The position numbers were made by a program, and so were the translations under genes. From contig NZ_CP012661.1 of NCBI RefSeq assembly GCF_001620265.1, positions 372,001 to 436,000 on the forward strand: a stretch of 64,000 nt of DNA, given 5' to 3'. How positions within the stretch are numbered: the stretch's first letter is position 1; each line of letters opens with the position of its first letter. This document shows positions 46,560 to 60,232 of the stretch, piece by piece. Source of the stretch: Frigidibacter mobilis (GTDB lineage: Bacteria > Pseudomonadota > Alphaproteobacteria > Rhodobacterales > Rhodobacteraceae). A model generated the notes under the pieces. It was not told the origin of the DNA, ran no database searches, and was given only the letters and a program-made list of their open reading frames with translations.

Positions 46560-46931
46560 ATGCCGACGATCCAACAGCTGATCCGCAAGCCGCGGCAGCC
46601 CAAGGTGCAGCGCTCGAAGTCGCAACACCTTCAATCCTGCCCGCAGAAGCGCGGTGTCTGCACGCGCGTCTACACCACGACGCCGAAGAAACCGAACTCG
46701 GCCATGCGGAAGGTCGCCAAGGTGCGCCTGACCAATGGCTTCGAGGTGATCAGCTACATTCCCGGCGAAAAGCATAACCTTCAGGAACACTCGGTGGTCC
46801 TGATCCGCGGCGGCCGGGTCAAAGACCTTCCCGGCGTTCGCTACCACATCCTGCGCGGTGTGCTCGATACGCAAGGCGTCAAAGATCGTCGCCAGCGTCG
46901 TTCGAAATACGGCGCGAAGCGTCCGAAGTAA
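46560..46931 (+). CDS. rpsL: 30S ribosomal protein S12
   Basis: S12 sits at the decoding centre. The 123-residue protein starts [20 protein letters not shown] and contains [16 protein letters not shown] and [13 protein letters not shown]; the lysines that change in streptomycin-resistant mutants (43 and 88 by E. coli numbering) are wild type. First gene of the str operon with rpsG 12 bp downstream. Confidence 0.98.
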   Translation: MPTIQQLIRKPRQPKVQRSKSQHLQSCPQKRGVCTRVYTTTPKKPNSAMRKVAKVRLTNGFEVISYIPGEKHNLQEHSVVLIRGGRVKDLPGVRYHILRGVLDTQGVKDRRQRRSKYGAKRPK

Positions 46932-46943
46932 GGAGAGACAGAG

Positions 46944-47414
46944 ATGTCCCGTCGTCACGCTGCCGAAAAGCGCGAAGTGCTGCCCGATGCCAAGTTCGGT
47001 GATCGCGTCGTCACGAAATTCATGAACAACCTGATGGTCGATGGCAAGAAATCGACCGCAGAGCGTATCGTCTATAACGCGCTGGAGCGGGTTCAGACCC
47101 GGCTCAAGCGCGAGCCGATCGAAGTTTTCCACGAAGCCCTGGACAACGTGAAGCCCTCGGTCGAGGTGCGCTCGCGCCGGGTTGGCGGTGCCACCTATCA
47201 GGTGCCGGTTGAAGTGCGGATGGAGCGCCGCGAGGCGCTGGCGATCCGCTGGCTGATTAATGCCGCGAAGAACCGCAACGAGCACACGATGGAAGAGCGC
47301 CTCGCCGGCGAGCTGCTCGACGCCGTGAACTCGCGCGGCACCGCCGTGAAGAAGCGCGAAGATACGCACAAGATGGCCGACGCCAACAAGGCGTTCAGCC
47401 ATTACCGCTGGTAA
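46944..47414 (+). CDS. rpsG: 30S ribosomal protein S7
   Basis: S7 organises the head of the 30S subunit. The 156-residue protein starts [20 protein letters not shown] and has the conserved [20 protein letters not shown] and [22 protein letters not shown] precedes the ATG. fusA follows after 24 bp. Confidence 0.97.
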   Translation: MSRRHAAEKREVLPDAKFGDRVVTKFMNNLMVDGKKSTAERIVYNALERVQTRLKREPIEVFHEALDNVKPSVEVRSRRVGGATYQVPVEVRMERREALAIRWLINAAKNRNEHTMEERLAGELLDAVNSRGTAVKKREDTHKMADANKAFSHYRW

Positions 47415-47438
47415 CCTTTCAGCCTGAGGACCACCCCA

Positions 47439-49555
<2,117 letters not shown>

Positions 49556-49561
49556 TCTTTC

Positions 49562-49616
49562 GGTGCGCCATGTCGGCGCACCCTACCCACCCGTAGGGTG
49601 CGTGACCCCACGCACC
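49562..49616. repeat. Nested palindromic element between fusA and tuf
   Basis: Three overlapping inverted repeats: GGTGCGCC / GGCGCACC (49562-49582), ACCCTAC / GTAGGGT (49580-49599) and GGTGCGTG / CACGCACC (49597-49616). The GTAGGGTGCGTG...CACGCACC unit resembles palindromic repeats scattered between genes in many proteobacteria. It fills most of the 83-bp fusA-tuf gap but is not followed by a T-run. Confidence 0.6.
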
Positions 49617-49638
49617 GAACACGACACAGGAGGCCATC

Positions 49639-50814
<1,176 letters not shown>

Positions 50815-50833
50815 GGATTTCGGCAACAATTTC

Positions 50834-50858
50834 GGGGGCCCGGCAGGTTCGGGCCCCC
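50834..50858 (+). terminator. Hairpin after tuf copy 2, probable terminator
   Basis: A 9-bp perfect stem (GGGGGCCCG / CGGGCCCCC) with a 7-nt loop, 19 bp after the stop. The following sequence is only mildly T-rich (TGCTCTTGTATT), so termination may be partial and read into the S10 operon. Confidence 0.6.
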
Positions 50859-50980
50859 AATGCTCTTGTATTACGGACGTGCGCGGTGTAGTGCCGCGCC
50901 TTCCGCTGACGACGGTTCGATGCAGGCCCGGCATGAGGCCCGGCCTGCCTCTCAACCAAGCCCCTCTGAGAGGCATACCC

Positions 50981-51289
50981 ATGCAAGGTACCAACATCCG
51001 CATCCGGCTGAAGGCCTTCGACTTCCGCGTTCTGGACGCCAGCACGCAGGAAATCGTCAACACGGCCAAACGGACCGGCGCGCAGGTTCGCGGCCCGATT
51101 CCGCTGCCGAACAAGATCGAGAAATTCACGGTTCTCCGTGGTCCGCACATCGACAAGAAGTCGCGTGACCAATGGGAGATCCGCACCCACAAGCGCCTTC
51201 TCGATATCGTCAACCCGACGCCGCAAACCGTGGACGCGCTGATGAAGCTCGACCTGGCCGCCGGCGTCGATGTCGAGATCAAGGTCTGA
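50981..51289 (+). CDS. rpsJ: 30S ribosomal protein S10
   Basis: S10 is a 30S head protein that also partners NusB in antitermination. The 102-residue product starts [19 protein letters not shown], with the flexible loop [18 protein letters not shown]. The ATG at 50981 follows GAGAGG. It is the first gene of the S10 operon. A weak TTGTAT (50866) could be part of a promoter between it and tuf. Confidence 0.97.
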   Translation: MQGTNIRIRLKAFDFRVLDASTQEIVNTAKRTGAQVRGPIPLPNKIEKFTVLRGPHIDKKSRDQWEIRTHKRLLDIVNPTPQTVDALMKLDLAAGVDVEIKV

Positions 51290-51302
51290 GGAGGATCCAC
51301 GG

Positions 51303-52190
51303 ATGTTGCGCTCTGGTATTATCGCCAAGAAGCTGGGCATGACCCGGCTGTTCCTCGAGGATGGCAAGCAGGTCCCGGTGACCGTGCTGCAACTCGACAA
51401 TCTGCAAGTCGTGGCACAGCGCACGGCCGAGAAGGATGGCTACACTGCCGTTCAGCTGGGCGCGGGCACGGCCAAAGCCAAGCGGACCACCGCCGCCATG
51501 CGCGGCCATTTCGCCAAGGCGAACGTGGCCCCGAAACGCAAGATCGCCGAATTCCGTGTGTCGCCCGATGCGCTGATTGGTGTGGGCGAGGAAATCACCG
51601 CTGACCACTATTTCGCGGGTCAGTTCGTGGACATCGCCGGCGTGTCGATCGGTAAGGGTTTTGCCGGTGCGATGAAGCGGCACAACTTCGGTGGTCTGCG
51701 CGCCTCGCACGGCGTCTCGGTCAGCCACCGTTCGCATGGCTCCACCGGCCAGTGCCAGGATCCGGGCAAGGTGTTCAAGGGCAAGAAGATGGCCGGCCAC
51801 CTCGGTGCCGTGCGCGTTACGACCCAGAACATTCAGGTTGTCCGTACCGACAGCGACCGCGGCCTTATCATGGTCAAGGGTTCGGTTCCGGGTTCGAAAG
51901 GCGGTTGGGTGACGGTCAAGGATGCGGTGAAGAAGCCGCTGCCCGAGAACGTGATCCTGCCGGCCGCGCTGCGCAGTCACGCAGAGGAAGCCAAGCGTCT
52001 GGCCGAAGAAGCCGCCGCCGCCGCTGCTGCCGAGGCTGAAGCCGCTGCCGCCGCCGCCGCCGAAGCCCAGGCTGCTGCAGAAGCCGCTGCGTTGGCCGAA
52101 GCGGAAGCTTCGATCCAGTCTGACAAGGACGGTGGTTCGGATCAGGCCGACGAGGCCGTCTCCGACGCGCCGGAAGGGGACAAACAATGA
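51303..52190 (+). CDS. rplC: 50S ribosomal protein L3 with Ala-rich C-terminal extension
   Basis: L3 is an early assembly protein reaching the peptidyl transferase centre. The first ~225 residues are a normal L3 ([50 protein letters not shown]). Residues 226-295 are an extension of long Ala/Glu runs, then an acidic tail ending DAPEGDKQ. Ala-rich tails occur on L3 in Rhodobacteraceae but their role is unknown. The stop overlaps the rplD ATG. Confidence 0.95.
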   Translation: MLRSGIIAKKLGMTRLFLEDGKQVPVTVLQLDNLQVVAQRTAEKDGYTAVQLGAGTAKAKRTTAAMRGHFAKANVAPKRKIAEFRVSPDALIGVGEEITADHYFAGQFVDIAGVSIGKGFAGAMKRHNFGGLRASHGVSVSHRSHGSTGQCQDPGKVFKGKKMAGHLGAVRVTTQNIQVVRTDSDRGLIMVKGSVPGSKGGWVTVKDAVKKPLPENVILPAALRSHAEEAKRLAEEAAAAAAAEAEAAAAAAAEAQAAAEAAALAEAEASIQSDKDGGSDQADEAVSDAPEGDKQ

Positions 52191-52807
52191 AACTTGATGT
52201 AATCAAGCTCGACGCTGGCAAGGCTGGCCAGATCGACCTGTCCGACGACATCTTCGGTCTGGATCCGCGGGCGGACATCCTGCATCGCGTCGTGCGCTGG
52301 CAGCGTGCGAAGGCGCAGCAGGGCACCCACTCGACCCTGGGCAAGTCCGACGTGTCCTACTCGACCAAGAAGATCTATCGCCAGAAGGGCACCGGCGGCG
52401 CACGCCACGGCTCCCGCAAGGCTCCGATCTTCCGGAAGGGCGGCATCTACAAGGGCCCGACCCCGCGCAGCCATGCGCATGATCTGCCCAAGAAGTTCCG
52501 TGCCCTCGGGCTCAAGCACGCGCTGTCGGCGAAAGCCATCGCGGGTCATCTGATGATCCTGGACGATGCGGTGATGGCCGAGGCCAAGACGGGCGTTCTT
52601 GCGAAGATGGCCAAGGAACTTGGCTGGAAGCGCGTGCTGATCATCGACGGTGCCGCCGTTGACGAGAACTTCGCCCGTGCCGCGCGCAACATCGAAGGCA
52701 TCGATGTGCTGCCGTCGATGGGCGCCAACGTCTATGACATCCTCAAGCGTGACACCCTGGTGATCACGAAGGCGGGCGTCGAAGCACTGGAGGCTCGGCT
52801 GAAATGA
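52187..52807 (+). CDS. rplD: 50S ribosomal protein L4
   Basis: L4 lines the exit tunnel and represses its operon in E. coli. The 206-residue product starts [18 protein letters not shown] and contains [19 protein letters not shown], the tunnel extension. It overlaps rplC (ATGA) and its stop overlaps the rplW ATG, so the three genes are coupled. Confidence 0.97.
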   Translation: MKLDVIKLDAGKAGQIDLSDDIFGLDPRADILHRVVRWQRAKAQQGTHSTLGKSDVSYSTKKIYRQKGTGGARHGSRKAPIFRKGGIYKGPTPRSHAHDLPKKFRALGLKHALSAKAIAGHLMILDDAVMAEAKTGVLAKMAKELGWKRVLIIDGAAVDENFARAARNIEGIDVLPSMGANVYDILKRDTLVITKAGVEALEARLK

Positions 52808-53100
52808 GCACGAAACCCGAACATTACGATGTGATCGTCAAGCCGATCATCACCGAGAAAGCCACGATGGCCTCTGAAGCCAATGCGGTGGTGTTCCAGG
52901 TACGGCGCGACGCGACCAAGCCGCTGATCAAGGAAGCCGTCGAGGCCCTGTTCGGCGTCAAGGTGAAGGCGGTCAACACCACCATCACCAAGGGCAAGGT
53001 CAAGAAGTTCCGCGGCCGGATCGGCCAGCGGAGCGACGTGAAGAAGGCTTATGTGACGCTCGAGGCTGGAAACACCATCGACGTGGCCACCGGCCTCTGA
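52804..53100 (+). CDS. rplW: 50S ribosomal protein L23
   Basis: L23 is at the tunnel exit and docks trigger factor and SRP. The 98-residue product starts [21 protein letters not shown] and has [21 protein letters not shown]. The ATG overlaps the rplD stop. A hairpin lies between it and rplB. Confidence 0.96.
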   Translation: MSTKPEHYDVIVKPIITEKATMASEANAVVFQVRRDATKPLIKEAVEALFGVKVKAVNTTITKGKVKKFRGRIGQRSDVKKAYVTLEAGNTIDVATGL

Positions 53101-53117
53101 TAGATAGCGCCGAATCT

Positions 53118-53143
53118 CGCGGCCCCGGTTTTCCGGGGCCGCG
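53118..53143 (+). other. Perfect 11-bp hairpin between rplW and rplB
   Basis: CGCGGCCCCGG and CCGGGGCCGCG flank a TTTT loop, 17 bp after the rplW stop and 70 bp before rplB. The 3' flank (GATCATTT) is only weakly T-rich. It may be a partial terminator or processing site within the S10 operon. Confidence 0.55.
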
Positions 53144-53213
53144 GATCATTTACGAAACCGGGTCAGGGCCTCTTCGGATGCTGGGGCCCAGAAGCTGACG
53201 GAAGACAGAAAGC

Positions 53214-54050
53214 ATGGCACTCAAGTCGTACAAACCGACGACGCCTGGCCAGCGTGGGCTGGTTCTGATCGACCGTTCGGAGCTTTGGAAAGGTCGTCCG
53301 GTCAAGTCCCTTACCCAGGGTCTGACCAAGAATGGCGGCCGGAACAACACCGGACGGATCACCGCGTTCCGCATTGGCGGCGGCGCGAAGCGTCTTTATC
53401 GCATCGTCGATTTCCGTCGTCGGAAACACGACATCCCGGCGACCGTGGAACGGATCGAATATGACCCGAACCGCACCGCCTTCATCGCGCTGATCCGCTA
53501 CAACGACGGCGAGCAGGCCTATATCCTGGCTCCGCAGCGTCTTGCAGTTGGCGACAGCGTGATCGCCGGCGCCAAGACCGATGTCAAGCCGGGCAACGCG
53601 ATGCCGTTCTCGGGCATGCCGATCGGCACGATCGTGCACAACGTCGAGCTGAAAGCCGGCAAGGGTGGCCAGCTGGCCCGCGCCGCCGGGACCTATGCCC
53701 AGTTCGTCGGCCGTGACGGTGGCTATGCCCAGATCCGCCTGTCCTCGGGCGAGCTGCGGATGGTGCGCCAGGAATGCATGGCGACGGTGGGCGCGGTCTC
53801 GAACGCCGACCATTCGAACCAGAACCTCGGCAAGGCCGGCCGGACCCGCCACCTTGGCAAGCGTCCTGCCGTTCGCGGTGTTGCCATGAACCCGATCGAC
53901 CACCCGCATGGCGGCGGCGAAGGCCGCACCTCGGGCGGCCGGCACCCGGTCACTCCGTGGGGCAAGGGCACCAAGGGTAACAAGACCCGCAAGAACAAGT
54001 CGACCGACAAGTATATCGTCCGGTCGCGCAACGCGAAGAAGGGGCGCTGA
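53214..54050 (+). CDS. rplB: 50S ribosomal protein L2
   Basis: L2 supports subunit association and the peptidyl transferase centre. The 278-residue protein starts [15 protein letters not shown] and has the conserved histidine in [18 protein letters not shown] near the C-terminus. rpsS follows 3 bp after the stop. Confidence 0.97.
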   Translation: MALKSYKPTTPGQRGLVLIDRSELWKGRPVKSLTQGLTKNGGRNNTGRITAFRIGGGAKRLYRIVDFRRRKHDIPATVERIEYDPNRTAFIALIRYNDGEQAYILAPQRLAVGDSVIAGAKTDVKPGNAMPFSGMPIGTIVHNVELKAGKGGQLARAAGTYAQFVGRDGGYAQIRLSSGELRMVRQECMATVGAVSNADHSNQNLGKAGRTRHLGKRPAVRGVAMNPIDHPHGGGEGRTSGGRHPVTPWGKGTKGNKTRKNKSTDKYIVRSRNAKKGR

Positions 54051-54053
54051 TCT

Positions 54054-54332
54054 ATGGCACGTTCTATCTGGAAGGGCCCCTTTGTCGACGCTTACGTCCT
54101 GAAGAAGGCCGAAAAGTCGCGCGAGTCGGGCAAGTCGGAAGTGATCAAGATCTGGTCGCGCCGTTCGACGATCCTGCCGCAATTCGTCGGCCTCACCTTT
54201 GGTGTCTACAACGGGCAGAAGCACATCCCCGTTGCCGTCACCGAAGAGATGATCGGCCAGAAGTTCGGTGAATACTCGCCGACCCGTACCTATTACGGCC
54301 ATGCCGCCGACAAGAAAGCCAAGAGGAAGTAA
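54054..54332 (+). CDS. rpsS: 30S ribosomal protein S19
   Basis: A 92-residue 30S head protein that pairs with S13. It starts [20 protein letters not shown] and contains [20 protein letters not shown] and [12 protein letters not shown]. It lies between rplB and rplV. Confidence 0.97.
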   Translation: MARSIWKGPFVDAYVLKKAEKSRESGKSEVIKIWSRRSTILPQFVGLTFGVYNGQKHIPVAVTEEMIGQKFGEYSPTRTYYGHAADKKAKRK

Positions 54333-54337
54333 TCGTC

Positions 54338-54718
54338 ATGGGTAAGGAAAAGAATCCGCGCCGCGTGGCGGACAACGAAGCACAGGCGATCTCGCGCATG
54401 CTTCGTACCTCGCCGCAGAAGCTGAACCTCGTTGCCTCGATGATCCGCGGCAAGAAGGTCGAGAAGGCGCTTGCCGATCTCACCTTCTCGAAGCGCCGCA
54501 TCGCCGGTGACGTGAAGAAGTGCCTGCAGTCGGCCATCGCCAACGCCGAGAACAACCACAACCTTGATGTCGACTCGCTGGTCGTCGCCGAGGCCTGGGT
54601 CGGCAAGAACCTGGTCATGAAGCGCGGTCGTCCGCGTGCGCGTGGCCGGTTCGGCAAGATCATGAAGCCGTTTTCCGAGCTGACCATCAAGGTTCGGCAG
54701 ATCGAGGAGCAAGCATAA
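54338..54718 (+). CDS. rplV: 50S ribosomal protein L22
   Basis: L22 lines the exit tunnel with a beta-hairpin ([17 protein letters not shown]) whose mutations give macrolide resistance in other species. The 126-residue product starts [20 protein letters not shown]. Its stop overlaps the rpsC ATG (TAATG). Confidence 0.97.
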   Translation: MGKEKNPRRVADNEAQAISRMLRTSPQKLNLVASMIRGKKVEKALADLTFSKRRIAGDVKKCLQSAIANAENNHNLDVDSLVVAEAWVGKNLVMKRGRPRARGRFGKIMKPFSELTIKVRQIEEQA

Positions 54719-55428
54719 TGGGTCAGAAGGTCAATCCGATCGGTATGCGCCTCCAGGTCAACCGTACCTGGGACAGCCGCTGGTTCGCTGAATCGAAGGA
54801 CTACGGGAACCTGCTTCTCGAAGACCTCAAGATGCGCGACTTCATCCATGACTATGCCAAGCAGGCCGGTGTCTCGAAGGTCATCATCGAGCGGCCGCAC
54901 AAGAAGTGCCGTGTGACCATCCACACCGCACGTCCGGGCGTCATCATCGGCAAGAAAGGCGCGGATATTGAAACGCTGCGCAAGAAGCTGGCCGCGTTCA
55001 CCAAGTCCGAGCTGCACCTGAACATCGTCGAGGTCCGCAAGCCGGAGCTTGACGCGCAGCTGGTGGCCGAGTCGATCGCACAGCAGCTGGAACGCCGCGT
55101 GTCCTTCCGTCGTGCCATGAAGCGCGCCGTGCAGAACGCGATGCGCATCGGCGCCCTGGGGATCCGTGTCAACGTCGGCGGTCGTCTTGGCGGTGCCGAG
55201 ATTGCCCGGACCGAATGGTACCGTGAAGGCCGCGTGCCGCTGCACACCCTTCGTGCCGACATTGACTATGCGCTGTCGGAAGCCTCGACCCCCTATGGGA
55301 TCATCGGCGTCAAGGTCTGGATCTTCAAAGGTGAGATCATGGAACACGACCCGCAGGCCCATGACCGCCGTCATGCGGAAGCGCAGGAAGGGGCAGCCCC
55401 CCGTCCTCCGCGCCGCAACGATCGCTGA
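54718..55428 (+). CDS. rpsC: 30S ribosomal protein S3
   Basis: S3 is part of the mRNA entry helicase. The 236-residue product has the N-terminal [20 protein letters not shown], the KH motif [19 protein letters not shown] and [25 protein letters not shown]. It overlaps rplV by one base and precedes rplP by 13 bp. Confidence 0.97.
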   Translation: MGQKVNPIGMRLQVNRTWDSRWFAESKDYGNLLLEDLKMRDFIHDYAKQAGVSKVIIERPHKKCRVTIHTARPGVIIGKKGADIETLRKKLAAFTKSELHLNIVEVRKPELDAQLVAESIAQQLERRVSFRRAMKRAVQNAMRIGALGIRVNVGGRLGGAEIARTEWYREGRVPLHTLRADIDYALSEASTPYGIIGVKVWIFKGEIMEHDPQAHDRRHAEAQEGAAPRPPRRNDR

Positions 55429-55441
55429 GGAGTAACCAGCT

Positions 55442-55855
55442 ATGATGCAACCGAAACGGACCAAGTTCCGCAAGCTGCACAAGGGCCGTATCCACGGCGA
55501 GGCGAAGGGCGGGTTCCTCCTGAACTTCGGCTCCTTCGCGCTGAAAGCCACGGAACCCGAGCGCGTGACGGCGCGGCAGATCGAGGCGGCCCGCCGCGCG
55601 ATCACCCGCCACATGAAGCGCCAGGGCCGGGTCTGGATCCGGATCTTCCCGGACACCCCGGTCACCTCCAAGCCGACCGAAGTGCGGATGGGTAAGGGCA
55701 AGGGCTCCGTCGACTTCTGGGCCGCCAAGGTTAAACCGGGCCGGATCATGTTCGAGATTGACGGCGTTACCGAATCTGTGGCAAGGGAAGCACTCCGCCT
55801 CGGCGCGAACAAGCTTCCGGTCATGACCCGGATCGTCGCCAAAGAGGACTGGTAA
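55442..55855 (+). CDS. rplP: 50S ribosomal protein L16
   Basis: L16 contacts the A-site tRNA. The 137-residue product starts [20 protein letters not shown] and contains [17 protein letters not shown] and [15 protein letters not shown] follows GAGGAGTAA. A 109-bp gap with a hairpin separates it from rpmC. Confidence 0.97.
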   Translation: MMQPKRTKFRKLHKGRIHGEAKGGFLLNFGSFALKATEPERVTARQIEAARRAITRHMKRQGRVWIRIFPDTPVTSKPTEVRMGKGKGSVDFWAAKVKPGRIMFEIDGVTESVAREALRLGANKLPVMTRIVAKEDW

Positions 55856-55871
55856 GGAATTTAGCTTGGAC

Positions 55872-55888
55872 CCCCGGTTCCGCCGGGG
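55872..55888 (+). other. Short hairpin between rplP and rpmC
   Basis: CCCCGG and CCGGGG with a 5-nt loop, followed after 6 bases by CTTTTG, lie in the longest gap of the S10 operon. It resembles a weak terminator or processing site. Confidence 0.4.
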
Positions 55889-55964
55889 TTCTGGCTTTTG
55901 TTGGAAAAGCGTCGGCCCGGGGCCACCTGGTAGTCCGGCGACTTCTGATGAGAGGATGAGGCGC

Positions 55965-56168
55965 ATGAACGCCCAAGAACTGCAGACCAAGACGCCCGAT
56001 CAGCTCCGCGAGGATCTGGTTGCGCTGAAGAAGGAAGCCTTCAACCTGCGTTTCCAGCAGGCGACCGGCCAACTTGAAAACACCGCCCGCATGCGTGTCG
56101 TCCGTCGTGACGTTGCCCGCGTGAAGACGGTTCTGAACCACAAGGCCGCGGAAGCGGCGGCGAAGTAA
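55965..56168 (+). CDS. rpmC: 50S ribosomal protein L29
   Basis: A 67-residue helical protein at the tunnel exit. It starts [20 protein letters not shown], with [21 protein letters not shown]. The ATG at 55965 follows AGAGGATGAGG; a start three codons upstream is possible. rpsQ follows 11 bp downstream. Confidence 0.95.
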   Translation: MNAQELQTKTPDQLREDLVALKKEAFNLRFQQATGQLENTARMRVVRRDVARVKTVLNHKAAEAAAK

Positions 56169-56179
56169 GGAGCACGCAC

Positions 56180-56419
56180 ATGCCCAGACGTATCCTGCAA
56201 GGCGTTGTGACGAGCGACAAGAACGAGCAGACCATCACGGTTCTGGTCGAGCGCCGCTTCAAGCACCCGCTGCTGAAAAAGACTGTTCGTTCGTCCAAGA
56301 AGTACCGGGCGCATGACGAAGCCAACCAGTTCAAGACCGGCGATTCCGTTCGTATCATGGAATGTGCGCCGATCTCGAAATCGAAACGCTGGACCGTGGT
56401 GACCGAAGCCTCTGCCTGA
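56180..56419 (+). CDS. rpsQ: 30S ribosomal protein S17
   Basis: A 79-residue OB-fold primary binder of 16S rRNA. It starts [20 protein letters not shown] and contains [15 protein letters not shown] and [12 protein letters not shown]. It ends the rpmC-rpsQ pair before an 80-bp gap to rplN. Confidence 0.96.
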   Translation: MPRRILQGVVTSDKNEQTITVLVERRFKHPLLKKTVRSSKKYRAHDEANQFKTGDSVRIMECAPISKSKRWTVVTEASA

Positions 56420-56499
56420 GGCGCACCACGATCCAGTTCTGATCGAAACCCTGGGGCAGCCGCCATGCGGTGAAGTCCCCAAAGGTCGGGAGAAACCAA

Positions 56500-56868
56500 A
56501 TGATCCAGATGCAGACCAACCTGGATGTTGCTGACAACTCCGGCGCTCGCCGAGTTCAGTGCATCAAGGTTCTGGGTGGTTCCCACCGCCGCTACGCCAG
56601 CGTCGGCGACATCATCGTGGTGTCGGTGAAGGAAGCCATCCCGCGCGGTCGCGTGAAGAAAGGTGACGTCCGCAAGGCCGTCGTCGTGCGCACCGCCAAA
56701 GAAGTCCGCCGTGAAGACGGTACTGCGATCCGTTTTGACCGCAATGCCGCCGTCATCCTGAACAACCAGGGTGAGCCGGTCGGCACGCGTATCTTCGGGC
56801 CGGTGGTGCGCGAGCTGCGCGCGAAGAACTTCATGAAGATCATCTCGCTTGCGCCGGAGGTGCTGTAA
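56500..56868 (+). CDS. rplN: 50S ribosomal protein L14
   Basis: A 122-residue protein at the subunit interface. It starts [20 protein letters not shown] and has [19 protein letters not shown] and [20 protein letters not shown]. The ATG at 56500 is preceded by GGGAGAAA. Its stop overlaps the rplX ATG (TAATG). Confidence 0.97.
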   Translation: MIQMQTNLDVADNSGARRVQCIKVLGGSHRRYASVGDIIVVSVKEAIPRGRVKKGDVRKAVVVRTAKEVRREDGTAIRFDRNAAVILNNQGEPVGTRIFGPVVRELRAKNFMKIISLAPEVL

Positions 56869-57172
56869 TGGCTGCCAAGCTTCGCAAGGGTGACAAGGTC
56901 GTCGTTCTGACCGGCAAGGACAAGGGCAAGCAGGGCGAGATCGCCAGCGTGAACCCGAAGGCCAACAAAGCCGTCGTCGAAGGCGTCAACGTCGCCATCC
57001 GTCACGTCAAGCAATCGCAGACCGCCCAAGGCGGCCGCCAGCCGAAGGCCATGCCGATCGAGCTGTCGAACCTGGCGCTGCTCGATGCCAACGGCAAGGC
57101 AACCCGTGTCGGCTTCCGCATGGATGGCGACAAGAAGGTGCGCTTCGCCAAGACCACCGGGGAGGCGATCTG

Positions 57173-57173
<1 letters not shown>
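56868..57173 (+). CDS. rplX: 50S ribosomal protein L24
   Basis: A 101-residue assembly initiator with an N-terminal KOW motif ([20 protein letters not shown]) and [16 protein letters not shown]. It overlaps rplN and rplE by one base each, so the three genes are translationally coupled. Confidence 0.97.
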
Positions 57174-57732
<559 letters not shown>

Positions 57733-57752
57733 TCGCGGGAGGAGAGAAACAC

Positions 57753-58057
57753 ATGGCAAAAGTTTCCATGGTCGAACGCGAGAAGAAGCGCGCCAAGCTG
57801 GTCAAGCAATATGCCGGCAAGCGCGTCGCGTTGAAAGCGATCATCGAAGATCAGTCCCGCCCGATGGAAGAGCGCTTCAAGGCGACTCTGAAGCTGGCGC
57901 AACTGCCCCGCAATTCGTCGGCAACCCGGCTGCACAATCGGTGCCAGCTGACCGGCCGCCCGCATGCGTATTATCGCAAGCTCAAACTCTCGCGGATCAT
58001 GCTTCGTGAACTGGCCTCGTTCGGCCAGATCCCGGCATGGTCAAGTCGAGCTGGTAA
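57753..58057 (+). CDS. rpsN: 30S ribosomal protein S14, frameshift in last codons as sequenced
   Basis: S14 is a 30S head protein. The first ~94 residues are normal ([62 protein letters not shown]). Then the frame reads AWSSRAGKE instead of the expected GMVKSSW-stop. Adding one G to GG at 58034-58035 restores that ending with TAA at 58055-58057 and a 101-residue protein, the usual length. It has no zinc-binding Cys set, so it is the zinc-free type. Confidence 0.9.
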
Positions 58058-58069
58058 GGAGGCCCGGAC

Positions 58070-58468
58070 ATGTCGATGAACGATCCTCTCGGCGATATGC
58101 TGACCCGTATCCGCAACGCGCAAATGCGCGGCAAGTCCACCGTCAAGACGCCGGCTTCCAAGCTGCGCGCCTGGGTGCTGGATGTGCTCAAGGATGAAGG
58201 CTACATTCGCGGCTATGAAAAGCAGACGGCGGCCTCGGGCCTGCCCGAGCTGGAAATCAGCCTTAAATACTACGAAGGCACCCCGGTGATCCGCGAGCTG
58301 AAGCGTATCTCGAAGCCTGGCCGCCGTGTGTACATGTCGGTCAAGGATATTCCGAGCCCGCGCAACGGCCTCGGTGTCTCGATCGTCTCCACGCCGAAAG
58401 GCGTCATGTCGGACGCAAACGCACGCACTGCCAATGTTGGCGGTGAAGTGCTCTGCACCGTGTTCTGA
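58070..58468 (+). CDS. rpsH: 30S ribosomal protein S8
   Basis: S8 is a central-domain 16S binder and the spc-operon repressor in E. coli. The 132-residue product starts [20 protein letters not shown] and contains [20 protein letters not shown] and [19 protein letters not shown] precedes the ATG. Confidence 0.97.
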   Translation: MSMNDPLGDMLTRIRNAQMRGKSTVKTPASKLRAWVLDVLKDEGYIRGYEKQTAASGLPELEISLKYYEGTPVIRELKRISKPGRRVYMSVKDIPSPRNGLGVSIVSTPKGVMSDANARTANVGGEVLCTVF

Positions 58469-58478
58469 GGAGGGCAAG

Positions 58479-59012
58479 ATGTCTCGTATTGGCAAAAAAC
58501 CGGTCGAGCTGCCCCAGGGGGTTTCCGCCTCCATCTCGGGACAGACTGTCGAAGTGAAGGGGCCGAAAGGCACCCGCAGCTTCAAGGCGACCGACGACGT
58601 GACGATCGCGCTCGACGAGGGCAAGCTGACGGTGAAGCCGCGCGGCACCTCCAAGCGGGCGCGCCAGCAATGGGGTCTGTCCCGGTCGATGGTTGCAAAC
58701 CTCGTGACCGGCGTCTCCACCGGCTTCCGCAAGGAGCTGGAGATCCAGGGGGTTGGCTACCGCGCTGCGGCCGCCGGCAAGATCCTGAAGCTGTCGCTCG
58801 GTTATTCGCATGAGGTGAATTTCGAGGTTCCGGACGGTGTGACCGTGTCGACCCCGAAGCAGACCGAGATCGTGGTGGAAGGGATCGACCAGCAACTGGT
58901 CGGCCAGGTCGCCGCGAATATCCGCGAGTGGCGCGCTCCCGAGCCCTATAAGGGCAAAGGGATCCGCTACAAGGGCGAATTCATCTTCCGTAAGGAAGGC
59001 AAGAAGAAGTAA
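58479..59012 (+). CDS. rplF: 50S ribosomal protein L6
   Basis: A 177-residue protein near the factor-binding site. It starts [20 protein letters not shown] and has [14 protein letters not shown] and the C-terminal [20 protein letters not shown]. The ATG at 58479 follows GAGGAGGG; the frame is open upstream inside rpsH. Confidence 0.97.
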   Translation: MSRIGKKPVELPQGVSASISGQTVEVKGPKGTRSFKATDDVTIALDEGKLTVKPRGTSKRARQQWGLSRSMVANLVTGVSTGFRKELEIQGVGYRAAAAGKILKLSLGYSHEVNFEVPDGVTVSTPKQTEIVVEGIDQQLVGQVAANIREWRAPEPYKGKGIRYKGEFIFRKEGKKK

Positions 59013-59024
59013 GGGGCGCAAGAA

Positions 59025-59384
59025 ATGGCGAACAACAAGAGAGAGCTGTTCCTCAAGCGCCGCCTGCGCGTCCGGAACAAACTTCGCAAGCTTGCGAATG
59101 GCCGTGCCCGCCTGTCGGTGCATCGGTCCAGCAAGAACATCAGCGTGCAGCTGATCGACGACGTCAAAGGTGTGACGATTGCCGCAGCCTCGACCCTGGA
59201 AAAAGACCTGGGTCTGGTTGGCAAGAACAACATCGATGCGGCGGCCAAGATCGGCGCGGCAATTGCCGAGCGCGCGAAAAAGGCCGGGGTCGAAGAATGC
59301 TATTTCGATCGTGGTGGTTTCCTCTTTCACGGGAAGATCAAGGCACTCGCCGACGCTGCCCGTGAAGGTGGCCTGAAGTTCTAG
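59025..59384 (+). CDS. rplR: 50S ribosomal protein L18
   Basis: A 119-residue 5S rRNA-binding protein. It starts [20 protein letters not shown] and has [18 protein letters not shown] and the end [17 protein letters not shown]. rpsE follows after 9 bp. Confidence 0.97.
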   Translation: MANNKRELFLKRRLRVRNKLRKLANGRARLSVHRSSKNISVQLIDDVKGVTIAAASTLEKDLGLVGKNNIDAAAKIGAAIAERAKKAGVEECYFDRGGFLFHGKIKALADAAREGGLKF

Positions 59385-59393
59385 GAGACGGAT

Positions 59394-59960
59394 ATGGCAG
59401 AACGTGACAACCGCCGGGACAATCGCCGCGACGACCGTCGTGAAGAGAACCCGGAATTCGCCGAACGTCTCGTGGCAATCAACCGCGTGTCGAAAACGGT
59501 AAAGGGCGGCAAGCGCTTTGGCTTCGCGGCGCTCGTGGTGGTCGGTGACCAGCGCGGCCGCGTCGGCTTTGGCAAGGGCAAGGCCAAGGAAGTGCCGGAG
59601 GCAATCCGCAAGGCAACCGAACAGGCGAAACGTTCGCTGGTTCGTGTGCCGCTGCGCGACGGCCGCACCCTGCATCATGACATGGAAGGTCGCCACGGCG
59701 CCGGCAAAGTCGTGATGCGGACGGCAACCGCCGGTACCGGCATCATCGCGGGCGGCCCGATGCGCGCCGTGTTCGAGATGCTGGGCATTCAGGACGTGGT
59801 CGCCAAGTCGATGGGGTCGCAAAACCCCTACAACATGATCCGCGCCACCATTGATGGCCTCAAGCATGAAGCCAGCCCCCGTCAGGTCGCGCAGCGTCGC
59901 GGCAAGAAAGTGGCTGACATCCTGCGCAAGCCCGAGGCCGCGGAAGCGGTCGAAGCGTAA
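59394..59960 (+). CDS. rpsE: 30S ribosomal protein S5
   Basis: S5 takes part in decoding fidelity and the entry helicase. The 188-residue product has an Arg/Asp-rich N-terminus ([15 protein letters not shown]) typical of alphaproteobacteria, then [20 protein letters not shown] and the C-terminal domain. It precedes rpmD by 12 bp. Confidence 0.97.
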   Translation: MAERDNRRDNRRDDRREENPEFAERLVAINRVSKTVKGGKRFGFAALVVVGDQRGRVGFGKGKAKEVPEAIRKATEQAKRSLVRVPLRDGRTLHHDMEGRHGAGKVVMRTATAGTGIIAGGPMRAVFEMLGIQDVVAKSMGSQNPYNMIRATIDGLKHEASPRQVAQRRGKKVADILRKPEAAEAVEA

Positions 59961-59972
59961 GGAACTCAGATC

Positions 59973-60161
59973 ATGGCAAAAACCATCGTCGTCAAGCAGG
60001 TCGGTTCGCCGATCCGCCGCCCGGCCAGCCAGCGTGCAACGCTGGTCGGTCTCGGCCTGAACAAGATGAACCGCACCCGCGAGCTGGAAGATACCCCTTC
60101 CGTCCGCGGCATGGTCAACTCGATCCCGCACCTGGTGCAGATCATCGAGGAACGCGGCTGA
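59973..60161 (+). CDS. rpmD: 50S ribosomal protein L30
   Basis: A 62-residue protein starting [20 protein letters not shown], with [20 protein letters not shown] and [12 protein letters not shown]. It is the last gene of the first part of the spc operon here; a strong hairpin terminator follows and rplO is separated by about 790 bp. Confidence 0.97.
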   Translation: MAKTIVVKQVGSPIRRPASQRATLVGLGLNKMNRTRELEDTPSVRGMVNSIPHLVQIIEERG

Positions 60162-60195
60162 GGGCAGGGGGAAACCCCACTCACGCTGAATGAAC

Positions 60196-60232
60196 ATGCG
60201 CCCCGCAGGAAACTGCGGGGCGTATTTCATTT
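60196..60232. terminator. Intrinsic terminator after rpmD, shared with the antisense gene
   Basis: A 10-bp perfect G+C stem (CGCCCCGCAG / CTGCGGGGCG), extended by three weaker pairs, with a GAAA tetraloop, followed by TTTCATTTC. Its end overlaps the stop of the minus-strand gene at 60227, so it can terminate both strands. Confidence 0.88.
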
